From NCBI GenBank assembly GCA_035759745.1, contig DASTUF010000068.1:53373-117372 (forward strand): a DNA stretch of 64,000 nt. Reading direction: 5' to 3'. Position numbers and translations under genes: made by a program. Positions 1 to 9,180 of this stretch are shown here, in pieces. This DNA comes from CAMLHP01 sp035759745 (GTDB lineage Bacteria > Gemmatimonadota > Gemmatimonadetes > Gemmatimonadales > GWC2-71-9). Position 1 is the first letter of the stretch. Each line of letters begins with the position of its first letter. The notes beneath the pieces were generated by a model that was given only the letters and a program-made list of their open reading frames with translations, was not told where the DNA came from and made no database searches.

Positions 1-1007
1 ACACTGGAGCCCGACGGACGCATCTGCGGCGTGTCGCTGCCGGTGACGATGCGGTCGAATCCGGTGGCGATGACAGTGACCCGTACCTCGCCGTGCATGG
101 CGGGGTCGCGGCCGGCGCCGAAGATGATCTCGGCCTCATCGCCCACGGCGTCGTGGATGATGTCATTGATCTGGGTGACCTCGCCCAGGGTGAGGTCGTC
201 ACCGCCGATGATGTTGATCAGCACGCCGGTGGCGCCGGTGATCGAGACGTTGTCGAGCAGCGGGCTCGAGATGGCCTGCTGGGCCGCCTCCAGCGCGCGG
301 GTCTCGCCCCGGCCGATGCCGGTGCCCATCAGCGCCGCGCCGCCGTTCTGCATGACGGTCCGCACGTCGGCGAAGTCGACGTTGATGATGCCGGTGGCGG
401 TGATCAGGCTGGCAATGCCCTGAGTGGCGTGCAGCAGCACTTCATCGGCCTTCTTGAGCGCATCCTGGAAGGGGATGCCCTTCCCAACCACCGCGAGCAG
501 CCGCTCGTTGGGCACCACGATCATGGTGTCCACGCTCTTCCGCAGCTCGCTGATGCCGGTCTCGGCCTGGCGCATCCGCTTCCGTCCCTCGAACAGGAAC
601 GGCTTGGTGACGATGCCCACGGTGAGGGCCCCGGCCTCGCGCGCCATCTGGGCGATGATCGGCGCCGCACCGGTGCCAGTGCCGCCGCCCATGCCGCAGG
701 TCACGAACACCATGTCGGCGCCGGTGATGTGCGGCAGGACCTCATCCCGGTTCTCGTCGATCGCCTGGCGGCCGATCTCGGGCCGGGCCCCTGCGCCCAG
801 GCCGCGGGTCAGCTTCTTGCCGATCTGGACCTTCACGTCGGAGCGGGACGTGACCAGGGCCTGGGAGTCGGTGTTCACCGAGATGAACTCGACCCCGGTG
901 AGCCCGTCCTCGATCATGCGATTCACTGCGTTGCCGCCGCCGCCGCCGACGCCGACGACCTTCATCCGCGCGGTCTGCGCGCCACTTTCTTCGAGCTCAA
1001 ATATCAT
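1..1007 (-). CDS. ftsZ: Cell division GTPase FtsZ (3' end cut by window)
   Basis: Tubulin-like GTPase that polymerises into the Z-ring at midcell. About 335 residues are visible; the C-terminal linker and FtsA-binding tail lie outside the window. Visible motifs are the nucleotide-binding GGGGNAVN near residues 21-28, the tubulin signature GGGTGTG at 106-112, and the T7 catalytic residues N208, D210 and D213. The ATG at 1007 is preceded by a strong GAGGGGG ribosome binding site. It is the last visible gene of the dcw cluster, 22 bases after ftsA, the usual ftsQ-ftsA-ftsZ order. Identification is secure. Confidence 0.97.
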   Translation of the reverse strand, partial: MIFELEESGAQTARMKVVGVGGGGGNAVNRMIEDGLTGVEFISVNTDSQALVTSRSDVKVQIGKKLTRGLGAGARPEIGRQAIDENRDEVLPHITGADMVFVTCGMGGGTGTGAAPIIAQMAREAGALTVGIVTKPFLFEGRKRMRQAETGISELRKSVDTMIVVPNERLLAVVGKGIPFQDALKKADEVLLHATQGIASLITATGIINVDFADVRTVMQNGGAALMGTGIGRGETRALEAAQQAISSPLLDNVSITGATGVLINIIGGDDLTLGEVTQINDIIHDAVGDEAEIIFGAGRDPAMHGEVRVTVIATGFDRIVTGSDTPQMRPSGSS

Positions 1008-1029
1008 TGGGTTCCCCCTCCTGCCACGA

Positions 1030-2280
1030 TCAGAAGAAGTCCTGAAGCCAGCGTTTCACGGGCGCTATGTATTTGTCCACGCCGAGGCCGCGACGGCTCC
1101 CGACGCCAAAGCCACTGGTCCTGACCTGCCGAGCCCCGTAGAGCACCAGCCCCACGGGCACCGCGAACAGGGGTGATTCGACGCTGTCGGCCAGCCCCCG
1201 GAGGTGCTCGCCCGGGACGCCGGTCCGGGCCGGCATCGCGAAAACATCCCGGGCCAGCTCGACGATTCCGGGGGCCTGAGCGCCTCCCCCGGTCAGGACC
1301 ACACCTGCCGGCAATTGCTGCCCGTAACCGGCCCGGGTGATCTCATCCAGCGCATACTCGAGGATTTCCTGCATGCGCATATGCATGATATGCGAAAGTA
1401 CCCGACGATGCGCGTTGCGGGGTCCCTGGCCCGGTGTACTCGGGAGATCGATGAGGTCGGTATCGGGCACCAGCGGCTCGTAGGCGCTGCCGTAGCGCTC
1501 CTTGAGCCGCTCCGCCTCGATCTGGGTGACCTGGAGCCCGTGGACCAGGTCGCCGGTGACATGACCGCCGGCGCAGAGCAGCGAGGCGGTGTGACGGATC
1601 TTGCCGGCCTGGAACACCGAGACGTTGGTGGAGCCCCCGCCCAGCTCCACGATGGCGCAGCCCAGCTCGCGCTCGTCGGGCGTGAGTACCGCGAGCGACG
1701 CCGCCAGCGGCTCCAGCACGAACTCGCCCACATGGAAGCCGGCCCGCTCAACGCACTTGCGGAGGTTCTGTACCGCGCTGGTGAGGACGGTGACCAGGTA
1801 CACCTCGGCCTCGAGCCGGGAGCCGGTCATGCCGATCGGATCGCTGATGCCGGCCTGCTGGTCGATCAGGTAGTCCTGGGGAATGGCGTGCAGCAGCTCG
1901 TGATCGCGGCCGAACGAGATGTTGCTGGCCATGTCGTTGACCCGGGCCACATCGCTGGTGCGGATCTCGTCGCCGGTGACGCTGACCATGCCATGCGAGC
2001 TGCGCCCCGCCACGTGCTCGCCCGCGATGCCGCAGTACACGGTGCCGACCTCGACGCCCGCCATCCGCTGGGCATCGCGCATCGCCTTGGCGATGGCGCG
2101 CGTGGTCTCCTCGATGTCGCGCACCACGCCCCGCCGGACGCCAGTGCTGCGCTCCAGGCCGACACCGAGGATCTTGGCGGCGGGATTGCGGGAGTCACCG
2201 GTCACTTCCGCGATGAGGGCGACGACCTTGCCCGAGCCGATGTCGAGCGCGGCAACGAGATTGTCAGGCGAAACGCTCAT
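1030..2280 (-). CDS. ftsA: Cell division protein FtsA
   Basis: Actin-like ATPase that tethers FtsZ filaments to the inner face of the cytoplasmic membrane. It has 416 residues, the usual family length. The phosphate-1 region is LDIGSGK at 12-18 and the second phosphate loop is VELGGGSTN at 211-219. A C-terminal amphipathic stretch around 401-416 (VDKYIAPVKRWLQDFF) fits the membrane-targeting helix. The start overlaps the end of ftsQ by four bases (ATGA), so the two are probably translationally coupled. Nothing unusual is seen. Confidence 0.96.
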   Translation of the reverse strand: MSVSPDNLVAALDIGSGKVVALIAEVTGDSRNPAAKILGVGLERSTGVRRGVVRDIEETTRAIAKAMRDAQRMAGVEVGTVYCGIAGEHVAGRSSHGMVSVTGDEIRTSDVARVNDMASNISFGRDHELLHAIPQDYLIDQQAGISDPIGMTGSRLEAEVYLVTVLTSAVQNLRKCVERAGFHVGEFVLEPLAASLAVLTPDERELGCAIVELGGGSTNVSVFQAGKIRHTASLLCAGGHVTGDLVHGLQVTQIEAERLKERYGSAYEPLVPDTDLIDLPSTPGQGPRNAHRRVLSHIMHMRMQEILEYALDEITRAGYGQQLPAGVVLTGGGAQAPGIVELARDVFAMPARTGVPGEHLRGLADSVESPLFAVPVGLVLYGARQVRTSGFGVGSRRGLGVDKYIAPVKRWLQDFF

Positions 2281-2951
2281 GCGTCCATCCCCCGCACCAC
2301 CACGGTGCCGGGAAAACGGCCGTCCAGCTCGCTGAAATGCGCGCCCTTGCGCACGAGATCCGCCGCGACCGCTTGCACCGCTCGCATATCCTCCAGAGTG
2401 GCATCTGGCCGGAAGAGATACCGGCGTCCTCCCACGATGAGCATCACGTCCCCGTCCACCGCACGCGCCTCGGTGATGGCCCCGAACAGTCCCGGTGCGA
2501 ATCGCTGCACCCGTCCCAGCAACCGGCCGGTGCCCGGATCGGCCGAGTCGGCGACCGGAAGATCGGCCGCGGCCCGTGATGGATCATACGGCAGCACCCG
2601 GCCCGCCGAATCCATGTATGCCAGCCGCCCTCGCACCGGCACCACAGCCACCGGCAGGCGTTCGGTCACATGCAGCACCAGCGTGCCCGGCAACCGCCGT
2701 TCCGCCCGGGCCGCAGTCACGCCGGGGATGCGGAGCGCCCGCTCGGCGATAGGGTCCAGCTCATCGAACACCGTGAACCGCTCGGGCAGGTGCAGCGAAT
2801 CGAGCGCTGGGCCCGGGGCGCCGTACCGGAGCCCGACAAACTCGACTCGCCGCACCTGGAAGAACTCGATCCGCCGCCCCAGGGCCGGGAGGCCGAACCA
2901 GAGCGCTGCGCCGACCGCGACTGCCGCCGGCACCTGCCAGCGCCGCTTCAT
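2277..2951 (-). CDS. ftsQ: Divisome protein FtsQ/DivIB
   Basis: Single-pass bitopic membrane protein of the divisome, which normally bridges the early Z-ring and the septal synthase FtsWI through FtsB/FtsL. It has 224 residues. A short basic N-terminus (KRRW) precedes a transmembrane segment at about 7-25, then a POTRA-type domain starting near FQVRRVEFVG at 31-40. Sequence similarity within the family is always low, so the call rests on topology, the POTRA-like start and position between murC and ftsA. It overlaps murC by four bases. No murB or ddl lies between murC and ftsQ, unlike many dcw clusters. Confidence 0.9.
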   Translation of the reverse strand: MKRRWQVPAAVAVGAALWFGLPALGRRIEFFQVRRVEFVGLRYGAPGPALDSLHLPERFTVFDELDPIAERALRIPGVTAARAERRLPGTLVLHVTERLPVAVVPVRGRLAYMDSAGRVLPYDPSRAAADLPVADSADPGTGRLLGRVQRFAPGLFGAITEARAVDGDVMLIVGGRRYLFRPDATLEDMRAVQAVAADLVRKGAHFSELDGRFPGTVVVRGMDA

Positions 2952-4324
2952 CGTTCCGCCAGGCTCTGCAGCAGCTCCGGACCGACTCGGGTGACATCGC
3001 CGGCGCCCAGGGTGATCACCACATCGCCCGGCTCGAGCAGCGAGGCCACGCGGCCGGTGAGATCGGCCCGCTCGGGGACGTAGTACACCAGCGACCGGCC
3101 GCCTGCGGCGGCATCCGCCACCAGCTTGCCGGTGACGCCCGCCACCGGCGACTCCCGCGCGGCATAGACATCCGTGACCACCACGATGTCGGCTGCCGCC
3201 AGGGCTTCACCCATGGCCGCTCCATGTTGTGCCGTGCGCGAATACAGATGCGGTTGAAAGACCGCCACCAGCCGACGCCCCGGGTACGCCTGCCGTGCCG
3301 CCGCCAAGGTGGCGACGAGTTCGGAGGGATGATGGGCGTAGTCGTCCACGATCGCCACGCCTCCGGCCTGACCCAGCCGCTCGAACCGCCGGCCGACGCC
3401 AGTGAACTGGTCCAGCGCGTCGAGCGCCCGCTCGACGGACCCACCCAGCGCCACCACCGCTCCAAGTGCGCCGGTGGCGTTGAGCACGTTGTGGCGACCC
3501 GGCACCCGAAGGCGCAGCGTCACCTGGCGGCCATCCGGCAGCGCGAGTTCTGCGCGACTGCCATCGGCATCGCCGTCAAACCGGCTCAGGCGCAGGTCGG
3601 CATCGTCGGCAAACCCGAACCGCCAGACCCGCGTGCTGCCCAGCCGGGACGCCAACTGCCGGGCGCCGGCGTCGTCCACCCCCACGAGAGCGGTCTCGGC
3701 CCGGCCGGCAAACTCCGCAAAGGCTGCTTCGAGGTTGGTGACCGACCCGTAGCACTCCAGGTGATCGGCCTCGACATTGTTGACGATGGCGACTGTCGGC
3801 TCGAGCGTCAGGAAGGCCTTGTCGTACTCGTCGGCCTCAACCACGAACAGCGCGTCGCCGTCCAGGCGGGCATTGCCGCCCCAGAGCCCCACCCTGCCGC
3901 CGGCCAGTCCTGTCGGTGCCAGCCCGGCGCCCGCCAGCGCCTGGGTGGCCATGACCGTTGTGGTGGTCTTGCCGTGGGTTCCGGCGGCGGCCACGACCGT
4001 GCGGCCATTGACCAGCGCCGCGAGCGCGTCCTTGCGCGGAATGACTGGAATGCCCAGCCGTCGCGCGTCTGCCAGTTCGGGATGGTCCGGCTTGATGGCC
4101 GCCGTGACCACCACTGCCCTGGCGCCCTGCACGTGGGCCGGGTCGTGACCCGCTACCACCAGCCCGCCGGCGGTTGCCACGTCGACCGTGCCGGCGAGAT
4201 CGGTGTCGCATCCTGTGACAGCGACGCCACGCCTCAACGCCAGCAGCGCCAGCGCGCTCATGCCCGCGCCACCGACGCCCATGAAGTGGATCGGTCTCGG
4301 GTCGGCGGCTGTGAGAAAGTCCAT
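2948..4324 (-). CDS. murC: UDP-N-acetylmuramate--L-alanine ligase MurC
   Basis: Cytoplasmic ATP-dependent ligase that adds L-Ala to UDP-MurNAc, the first amino acid of the peptidoglycan stem. It has 458 residues with the three-domain Mur ligase layout: substrate-binding GVGGAGMSALA at about 16-26, the ATP-binding GTHGKTTTT at 115-123, and a C-terminal domain with DDYAHHP. It starts at ATG 4324, preceded by a 43-base relatively AT-rich gap after murG, the only clear break in the otherwise overlapping murE-ftsZ series. It overlaps ftsQ downstream. Confidence 0.97.
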   Translation of the reverse strand: MDFLTAADPRPIHFMGVGGAGMSALALLALRRGVAVTGCDTDLAGTVDVATAGGLVVAGHDPAHVQGARAVVVTAAIKPDHPELADARRLGIPVIPRKDALAALVNGRTVVAAAGTHGKTTTTVMATQALAGAGLAPTGLAGGRVGLWGGNARLDGDALFVVEADEYDKAFLTLEPTVAIVNNVEADHLECYGSVTNLEAAFAEFAGRAETALVGVDDAGARQLASRLGSTRVWRFGFADDADLRLSRFDGDADGSRAELALPDGRQVTLRLRVPGRHNVLNATGALGAVVALGGSVERALDALDQFTGVGRRFERLGQAGGVAIVDDYAHHPSELVATLAAARQAYPGRRLVAVFQPHLYSRTAQHGAAMGEALAAADIVVVTDVYAARESPVAGVTGKLVADAAAGGRSLVYYVPERADLTGRVASLLEPGDVVITLGAGDVTRVGPELLQSLAER

Positions 4325-4367
4325 CGGGCTCGGCTAATGTAAATAATTGCTTGGTGTTGGAAAAGCC

Positions 4368-5528
4368 TCAGCGATCCGGAAGCAGGGTCAGGAGGCGTTC
4401 CACGATGCTGTCCACGGCATCGGGCCGCCCCCGGCTCAAGGCGGCCGACGCCAGTCGCTGGCGCTGGCCGCCGTCAAGCATCAAGGGACCCAGGCTGGGG
4501 GCCAATCCATCGGTCACCAGCACCGATTGGGGCAGCATCCGGGCAGCGCCGGCCCGCTCCATCACCCTGGCGTTCCCGGTCTGGTGGTCGGCCGCGGCTG
4601 TGGGCAACGGCACCAGCACGCTGGGCAGGCCCCAGGCGCATATCTCGGCTACGGTCATCATCCCGGCGCGCGACACCACCAATTCGGCCACCGCATAACC
4701 GTCGGCCATCGGATCGAGGAAGTCGAGAACCTGAACGTGGGGCGGACGGTGCCGCCCGACAAACTCGCGATGGCTGCCCCGCCCCGTCACCCACAGCACC
4801 GTCCACCCCGAGGCACCACCGCCATCGAGCCACGCAGCCACCGCCCGGTTGAGCGCCAGCGAGCCCTGGCTGCCTCCGGTCACCAGCAGCACTCGTTCGG
4901 CTCCGTCGAGCCCGAACCGCGCCTGCGCCGCGATCCGACGTTCGGGATCGGGCCGCACTATCGGATTGCCGGTGTCGAAGACTTGGGTCTGGCGACCAGG
5001 GCGGAGACGTCCTGCCGCTTCCGGCACGCCGAGGTAGATGTGGCGCACGCGTCCGGCGAGCAACCGACTGGCAAGCCCGGGAAAGGCATTCTGCTCCTGG
5101 ATCGCGCCGGGTAGCCCGCGTCGCACTCCCGCCCACACCACTGGTCCCGAGGCGTAGCCGCCGGTGCCGAGCACGGCCACCGGAGACTCCCGCTGGAAGA
5201 GCCGGTGGAGTTCCCGGAGCAGGCGCACGCCAACCACCGGCCAGCGGGCGTTGCGCCACCACTGTCGGCGGTAGATCGGCTCGCTGGGCAGGAGGTGGAA
5301 GCGAAAGTCCCGCGTGGGAAGCAGCCGCGCCTCGACGCCGCGCGCTGCACCAACCATGACCGGCTCCACGTCCGGCGCAGCGCGCCGGAGCGCGTCGGCG
5401 ATGGCCAGCGCTGGCATGAGGTGCCCGCCGGTGCCGCCGCCGGCGATGAGCACGCGCCTCGGGCGCGTGGTCGCAGGGGTACGGTGCAAGGCGGATTGGG
5501 TTGCCGGCGCTGCCACCGGAGCGCTCAT
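4368..5528 (-). CDS. murG: UDP-GlcNAc:lipid I GlcNAc transferase MurG
   Basis: Peripheral membrane GT-B glycosyltransferase that adds GlcNAc to lipid I to form lipid II. It is 386 residues from the ATG at 5528. That ATG overlaps the ftsW stop as ATGA, so I prefer it to a longer upstream extension of the frame. The donor/acceptor loop GGGTGGHLMPA is at about 30-40, after a roughly 24-residue N-terminal tail that is longer than usual. C-terminal donor-binding elements such as VVSRAGMMTVAEI are present. It follows ftsW and precedes murC, as in most dcw clusters. Confidence 0.95.
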   Translation of the reverse strand: MSAPVAAPATQSALHRTPATTRPRRVLIAGGGTGGHLMPALAIADALRRAAPDVEPVMVGAARGVEARLLPTRDFRFHLLPSEPIYRRQWWRNARWPVVGVRLLRELHRLFQRESPVAVLGTGGYASGPVVWAGVRRGLPGAIQEQNAFPGLASRLLAGRVRHIYLGVPEAAGRLRPGRQTQVFDTGNPIVRPDPERRIAAQARFGLDGAERVLLVTGGSQGSLALNRAVAAWLDGGGASGWTVLWVTGRGSHREFVGRHRPPHVQVLDFLDPMADGYAVAELVVSRAGMMTVAEICAWGLPSVLVPLPTAAADHQTGNARVMERAGAARMLPQSVLVTDGLAPSLGPLMLDGGQRQRLASAALSRGRPDAVDSIVERLLTLLPDR

Positions 5529-6703
5529 GCCGATGCCCTGCGCGACCGGGGCTGCTGCCGGGTGGACGGCACCGCACGAGGACGCCCCCGCATCCGCCCG
5601 ATATTGATGAGGATCCCGGCGGCGAGCATGGCGATGACCTGGCTGGAGCGGCCCCACGACACGAAGGGAAGCGTGATGCCGGTGGTCGGCATCAGCTTGG
5701 TGTTCACCGCCATGTGGAGCACCGCCGACACCCCCACCAGCGCGGTAATCCCCACCGCGAGGTATTGGCCGAACGGCTCGGCGGCGGTCCGCGCGATCCT
5801 GAACCCCAGCCAGCAGAAGACGGCAAAGAGGGCCACGATGAAGCAGACGCCGATGAACCCCCACTCTTCGCCTATATGGCTGAACAGGAAGTCGGAGTAG
5901 GCGTAGGGCGTAAATCCCATCTTCTGCGAACCCTCACCCAGTCCCACCCCCACCAGCTGGCCCGAGCCGAAGCCGATCATCGCGTTGGTGATCTGCCAGG
6001 CGGCTTCGGACTGGTCGCCCCCGTTGAGGAAGGTGGTGAGCCGCGCCAGCCGGTAGGGCGCGCTCTGAATGAGCGTGAGCCCCAGCAGCAACCCGGCGCC
6101 GGTGAGCAGCACGAAGTGGCCCAGCTTGGCGCCAGCCACGAACAGCACGATCCCCCCCAGCATCACGAGCAGCACGGCCATCGACATGTTGGGCTCGAGC
6201 AGGACCAGCAGGAACACCAGCCCCAGGACCACGATGAACGGCATCACGCCCTTCTTGAACCCGCGTACCAGCTCACCCTTCTTGCTGGCCAGCATGGCGC
6301 ACCACACCACCACCGACAGCCGCGCCAGTTCCGACGGCTGGAAATTGACCGGTCCCAGGTCGATCCACCGGCGGGCGCCGTTCCTGGTTGGAGCGATCGC
6401 TTCGGTGCCCGGCAGGACCGTGATGAGCAGCAGGACGAGCGTGCCCAGCAGCAGTGGCCACGCCATCTTGCGCCAGAGGTAGTAGTCCACCCGCGACGCG
6501 ATAATGAGGAAGATGCCGCCGATGGCCGCCCCGGAGACCTGGGTGAGCGCGAAGGCGTAGTCCACATAGCGCCCATCCTTCGTGAGCATGCTGGACGCGC
6601 CGTACACCGCCACGATGCCGAACACCGCCAGCACCGCCACGATCATCAGCAGGAGGCGGGTTTCCCAGCGCATCTCGCCGGGATGGCGAATCGGTGGCGG
6701 CAT
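5525..6703 (-). CDS. ftsW: SEDS-family septal glycan polymerase FtsW
   Basis: Polytopic membrane protein of the SEDS family, the peptidoglycan glycosyltransferase that works with FtsI at the septum. It has 392 residues and about ten hydrophobic segments, the first at about 12-32. The conserved C-terminal region has FVSWGRSSQVIAM, and the extracytoplasmic loop after LPGTEAIAPTRNGARRWIDL is typical of FtsW/RodA. Position between murD and murG argues for FtsW over RodA. The start overlaps the murD stop by one base (TAATG) and the end overlaps murG by four. Confidence 0.95.
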   Translation of the reverse strand: MPPPIRHPGEMRWETRLLLMIVAVLAVFGIVAVYGASSMLTKDGRYVDYAFALTQVSGAAIGGIFLIIASRVDYYLWRKMAWPLLLGTLVLLLITVLPGTEAIAPTRNGARRWIDLGPVNFQPSELARLSVVVWCAMLASKKGELVRGFKKGVMPFIVVLGLVFLLVLLEPNMSMAVLLVMLGGIVLFVAGAKLGHFVLLTGAGLLLGLTLIQSAPYRLARLTTFLNGGDQSEAAWQITNAMIGFGSGQLVGVGLGEGSQKMGFTPYAYSDFLFSHIGEEWGFIGVCFIVALFAVFCWLGFRIARTAAEPFGQYLAVGITALVGVSAVLHMAVNTKLMPTTGITLPFVSWGRSSQVIAMLAAGILINIGRMRGRPRAVPSTRQQPRSRRASA

Positions 6704-8052
6704 TACATCTCCTCCACCAGCTGGCGGAAAGTGGTGCCCCGCTCTTCGTAGTTGTTGAACATGTCGTAGCTGGAGCAGGCGGGTGACAGCAGCACCGCAT
6801 CGCCCGGCTGGGCCTCCCGCCTGGCCGCCGCGATCACATCCGTGAAGGTGTCGGCCCCGACCAGGCGGACCTGGCCATCGAGATCCTGCTCGATGATCGA
6901 GCGCGCCTCGCCGTACGCCACCACCGCGCGACAGCGATCCCTGAGCAGCGGCGCCAGCCTGCTGTACGGCTCACCCTTGTGCCGCCCGCCCAGCAGCAGC
7001 ACGTAGGGCCGGTCGATGGCGGCGAGCGCCACCTCGGTCGAGGTGATGTTGGTGGACTTGGAGTCGTTGATCCAGAGCACGCCGCCCACTTCCCGGATCG
7101 GTTCGACCCGGTGCGGGATCGCCTCGAAGCTCGCCATCCCTCCGGCGACGGCGTCGAGGTCCACCCCCAGGGTGTCGGCCACGAGCAACACGGTCAGCGC
7201 ATTGGCGACGTTGTGGTCGCCCAGCAGCGGCAGGTCATCCCGCGCGAGGATCGCGCGGTCTCCCAGCATCAGTCGGCCACCCAGCCGGTCGAACCAGGCG
7301 TCGGCGCGCCGCTGCAGCGAAAACCTGAGCACGCGCCCGGGCACCTCGGCGGCCAGCGCCAGCAACGGTTCGTCATCGCCATTCAGCACCGTGACCGAAT
7401 CCGCACCGGCATTGCGCAGGAGCAGCATCTTGTCGCCGTAGTATTCGGCGAGACTGGCGTACCGGTCGAGGTGATTGGGCGCGAGGTTGGTGATGACGCC
7501 CACCGCCGGGCGCACCCGCGGCATGTCATGCAGCTGGAAACTCGAGAGCTCCAGCGCCAGCCACGCGGGGGCGCGCTCCGCCAGGGCAACGTCACAGACG
7601 GGCACTCCGATGTTGCCGGCCGGCTGGATATCGAGCCCTGCGTGCGCCAGCGCGCGCGCGGCAAGCGAGGTCGTGGTGGTCTTGCCATTGGTGCCGGTGA
7701 TCGCGACGTACTCCGTGTGGGGCAGCTCGGTCAGTCCGAGTTCGGCCTCGGCGACAATCTCCCTGCCGCTGGTGCGGGCGTGCGCGAGCGGCGGCACGTC
7801 CGGCGGCACGCCTGGCGCCACCACCACGGCGGTGGCAGCACCGATGCGGGAAAGATCATGCCCGCCGAGCATCACGTCCGCGCCCGCCGCGCGCGCCGTC
7901 GAGGCCCACCGCTGGTGGGCGTCGGAGGTGCCGGTGTCCGAGACGTACACCGCAAGGCCACGGGCGCGGAGCAGGCGCGCGGCACTGACGCCGCTCCGGC
8001 CCAGGCCCACCACTGCGATTTCGCCTCCCCGGGCCCGCCACTCGCCGATCAT
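6703..8052 (-). CDS. murD: UDP-MurNAc-L-alanine--D-glutamate ligase MurD
   Basis: Cytoplasmic Mur ligase adding D-Glu to UDP-MurNAc-L-Ala. It has 449 residues. The N-terminal UDP-binding Rossmann segment reads VVGLGRSGVSAARLL at about 14-28, the ATP loop GTNGKTTTT is at 120-128, and the C-terminal domain carries DSKSTN. It directly abuts mraY upstream and overlaps ftsW by one base, the standard mraY-murD-ftsW order. Confidence 0.97.
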   Translation of the reverse strand: MIGEWRARGGEIAVVGLGRSGVSAARLLRARGLAVYVSDTGTSDAHQRWASTARAAGADVMLGGHDLSRIGAATAVVVAPGVPPDVPPLAHARTSGREIVAEAELGLTELPHTEYVAITGTNGKTTTTSLAARALAHAGLDIQPAGNIGVPVCDVALAERAPAWLALELSSFQLHDMPRVRPAVGVITNLAPNHLDRYASLAEYYGDKMLLLRNAGADSVTVLNGDDEPLLALAAEVPGRVLRFSLQRRADAWFDRLGGRLMLGDRAILARDDLPLLGDHNVANALTVLLVADTLGVDLDAVAGGMASFEAIPHRVEPIREVGGVLWINDSKSTNITSTEVALAAIDRPYVLLLGGRHKGEPYSRLAPLLRDRCRAVVAYGEARSIIEQDLDGQVRLVGADTFTDVIAAARREAQPGDAVLLSPACSSYDMFNNYEERGTTFRQLVEEM

Positions 8053-9180
8053 TCAGCGCACCTTGAGTGTCGCGAATGCGACCAGCGCGCAGAGGATCCC
8101 GATGATGTAGAATCGGGTCACGACCGTCGTCTCGGCCCAGCCGAGCTTCTCGAAGTGGTGATGCAGTGGCGCCATCCGGAAGACCCGGTGCGCATCGGCG
8201 TATTCCTTGCCGCGGGTACGCTTGCGCCACCGGTACACCGACGTCTGCATCATCACCGACGTCGCCTCCGCCGCGAAGACGCCGCCGATGATCAGCAGCA
8301 GGAACTCCGCCTTGAGCACGATCGCCACTGTGCCGAGCGCGCCGCCGATGGCCAGGCTCCCCGTGTCACCCATGAAGACCTGGGCCGGATGGGCGTTGAA
8401 CCAGAGGAAACCCAGACATGCCCCCATGAGCGCGGCACAGAAGATCGACAACTCTCCGGCGCCGGGCAGGTGAAACAGGAACAGGTATTCGGTCAGGTCC
8501 ACCCGGCCCAGCAGGTAGGCAAACACCGCGAAGGCCAGCGCCGCGACGGCAGCCAGTCCGGCGGCGAGCCCGTCCAGTCCGTCGGTGAGGTTCACGGCGT
8601 TGCTGCTGCCGGTGATCACCAGCGTCACGAAGAGCACGAACAGCCACGGCGCGAAGTTGACCACGAGGTACTTGAAGAATGGCAGGGTCGTCGCCGTCGC
8701 CGGAAGGATCGTCTCCGGCGCCACTGGCCGGGCCAGCAGCAGCAGGCCGAGGCACAGGCCGAAGCCGCACTGCCCCGCCAGCTTCCACTTCGCGACCAGT
8801 CCGCGCGACTTGCCCTGCACGATCTTGAGATAATCGTCCAGAAAACCGATCGCTCCCATCCACAGGAGCGCCAGCAGCGCCACCAGCACGAAGCGGTTGT
8901 CGAGCTGGGCCCAGAGCAACGTCGGAATGACGGTGGCGAGCAGGATGATCAGCCCGCCCATGGTGGGCGTGCCCCGCTTGGCCTGGTGGCTGGCCGGTCC
9001 CTCGGCGCGAATCACCTGTCCCACCTTGTGCGCCCGCAGCCGGCGGATGACGCCCGGTCCCGCGATGAACGCGATCAGCAACGCCGTCACCACCGCGCCG
9101 GCCGCACGGAAGCTGATGTAGTTGAACAGATTGAAGAAGATGTGATTCTTGCCGAGCGGGGCGAGCAGGTAATAGAACAT
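8053..9180 (-). CDS. mraY: Phospho-MurNAc-pentapeptide transferase MraY
   Basis: Integral membrane enzyme that transfers phospho-MurNAc-pentapeptide from UDP to undecaprenyl phosphate, forming lipid I. It has 375 residues and about ten transmembrane segments. Catalytic Asp residues are visible: FLDDYLK with D115/D116, and NLTDGLDG at 197-204. A histidine-rich motif PLHHHFEKLGW lies near the C-terminus. The ATG overlaps the murF stop as TGATG. Length and motifs match the family throughout. Confidence 0.97.
   Translation of the reverse strand: MFYYLLAPLGKNHIFFNLFNYISFRAAGAVVTALLIAFIAGPGVIRRLRAHKVGQVIRAEGPASHQAKRGTPTMGGLIILLATVIPTLLWAQLDNRFVLVALLALLWMGAIGFLDDYLKIVQGKSRGLVAKWKLAGQCGFGLCLGLLLLARPVAPETILPATATTLPFFKYLVVNFAPWLFVLFVTLVITGSSNAVNLTDGLDGLAAGLAAVAALAFAVFAYLLGRVDLTEYLFLFHLPGAGELSIFCAALMGACLGFLWFNAHPAQVFMGDTGSLAIGGALGTVAIVLKAEFLLLIIGGVFAAEATSVMMQTSVYRWRKRTRGKEYADAHRVFRMAPLHHHFEKLGWAETTVVTRFYIIGILCALVAFATLKVR

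Noticed and set aside
4325..4367. Promoter in the AT-rich gap before murC
   Set aside because: No pair of -35 and -10 boxes with 16-18 base spacing could be matched.
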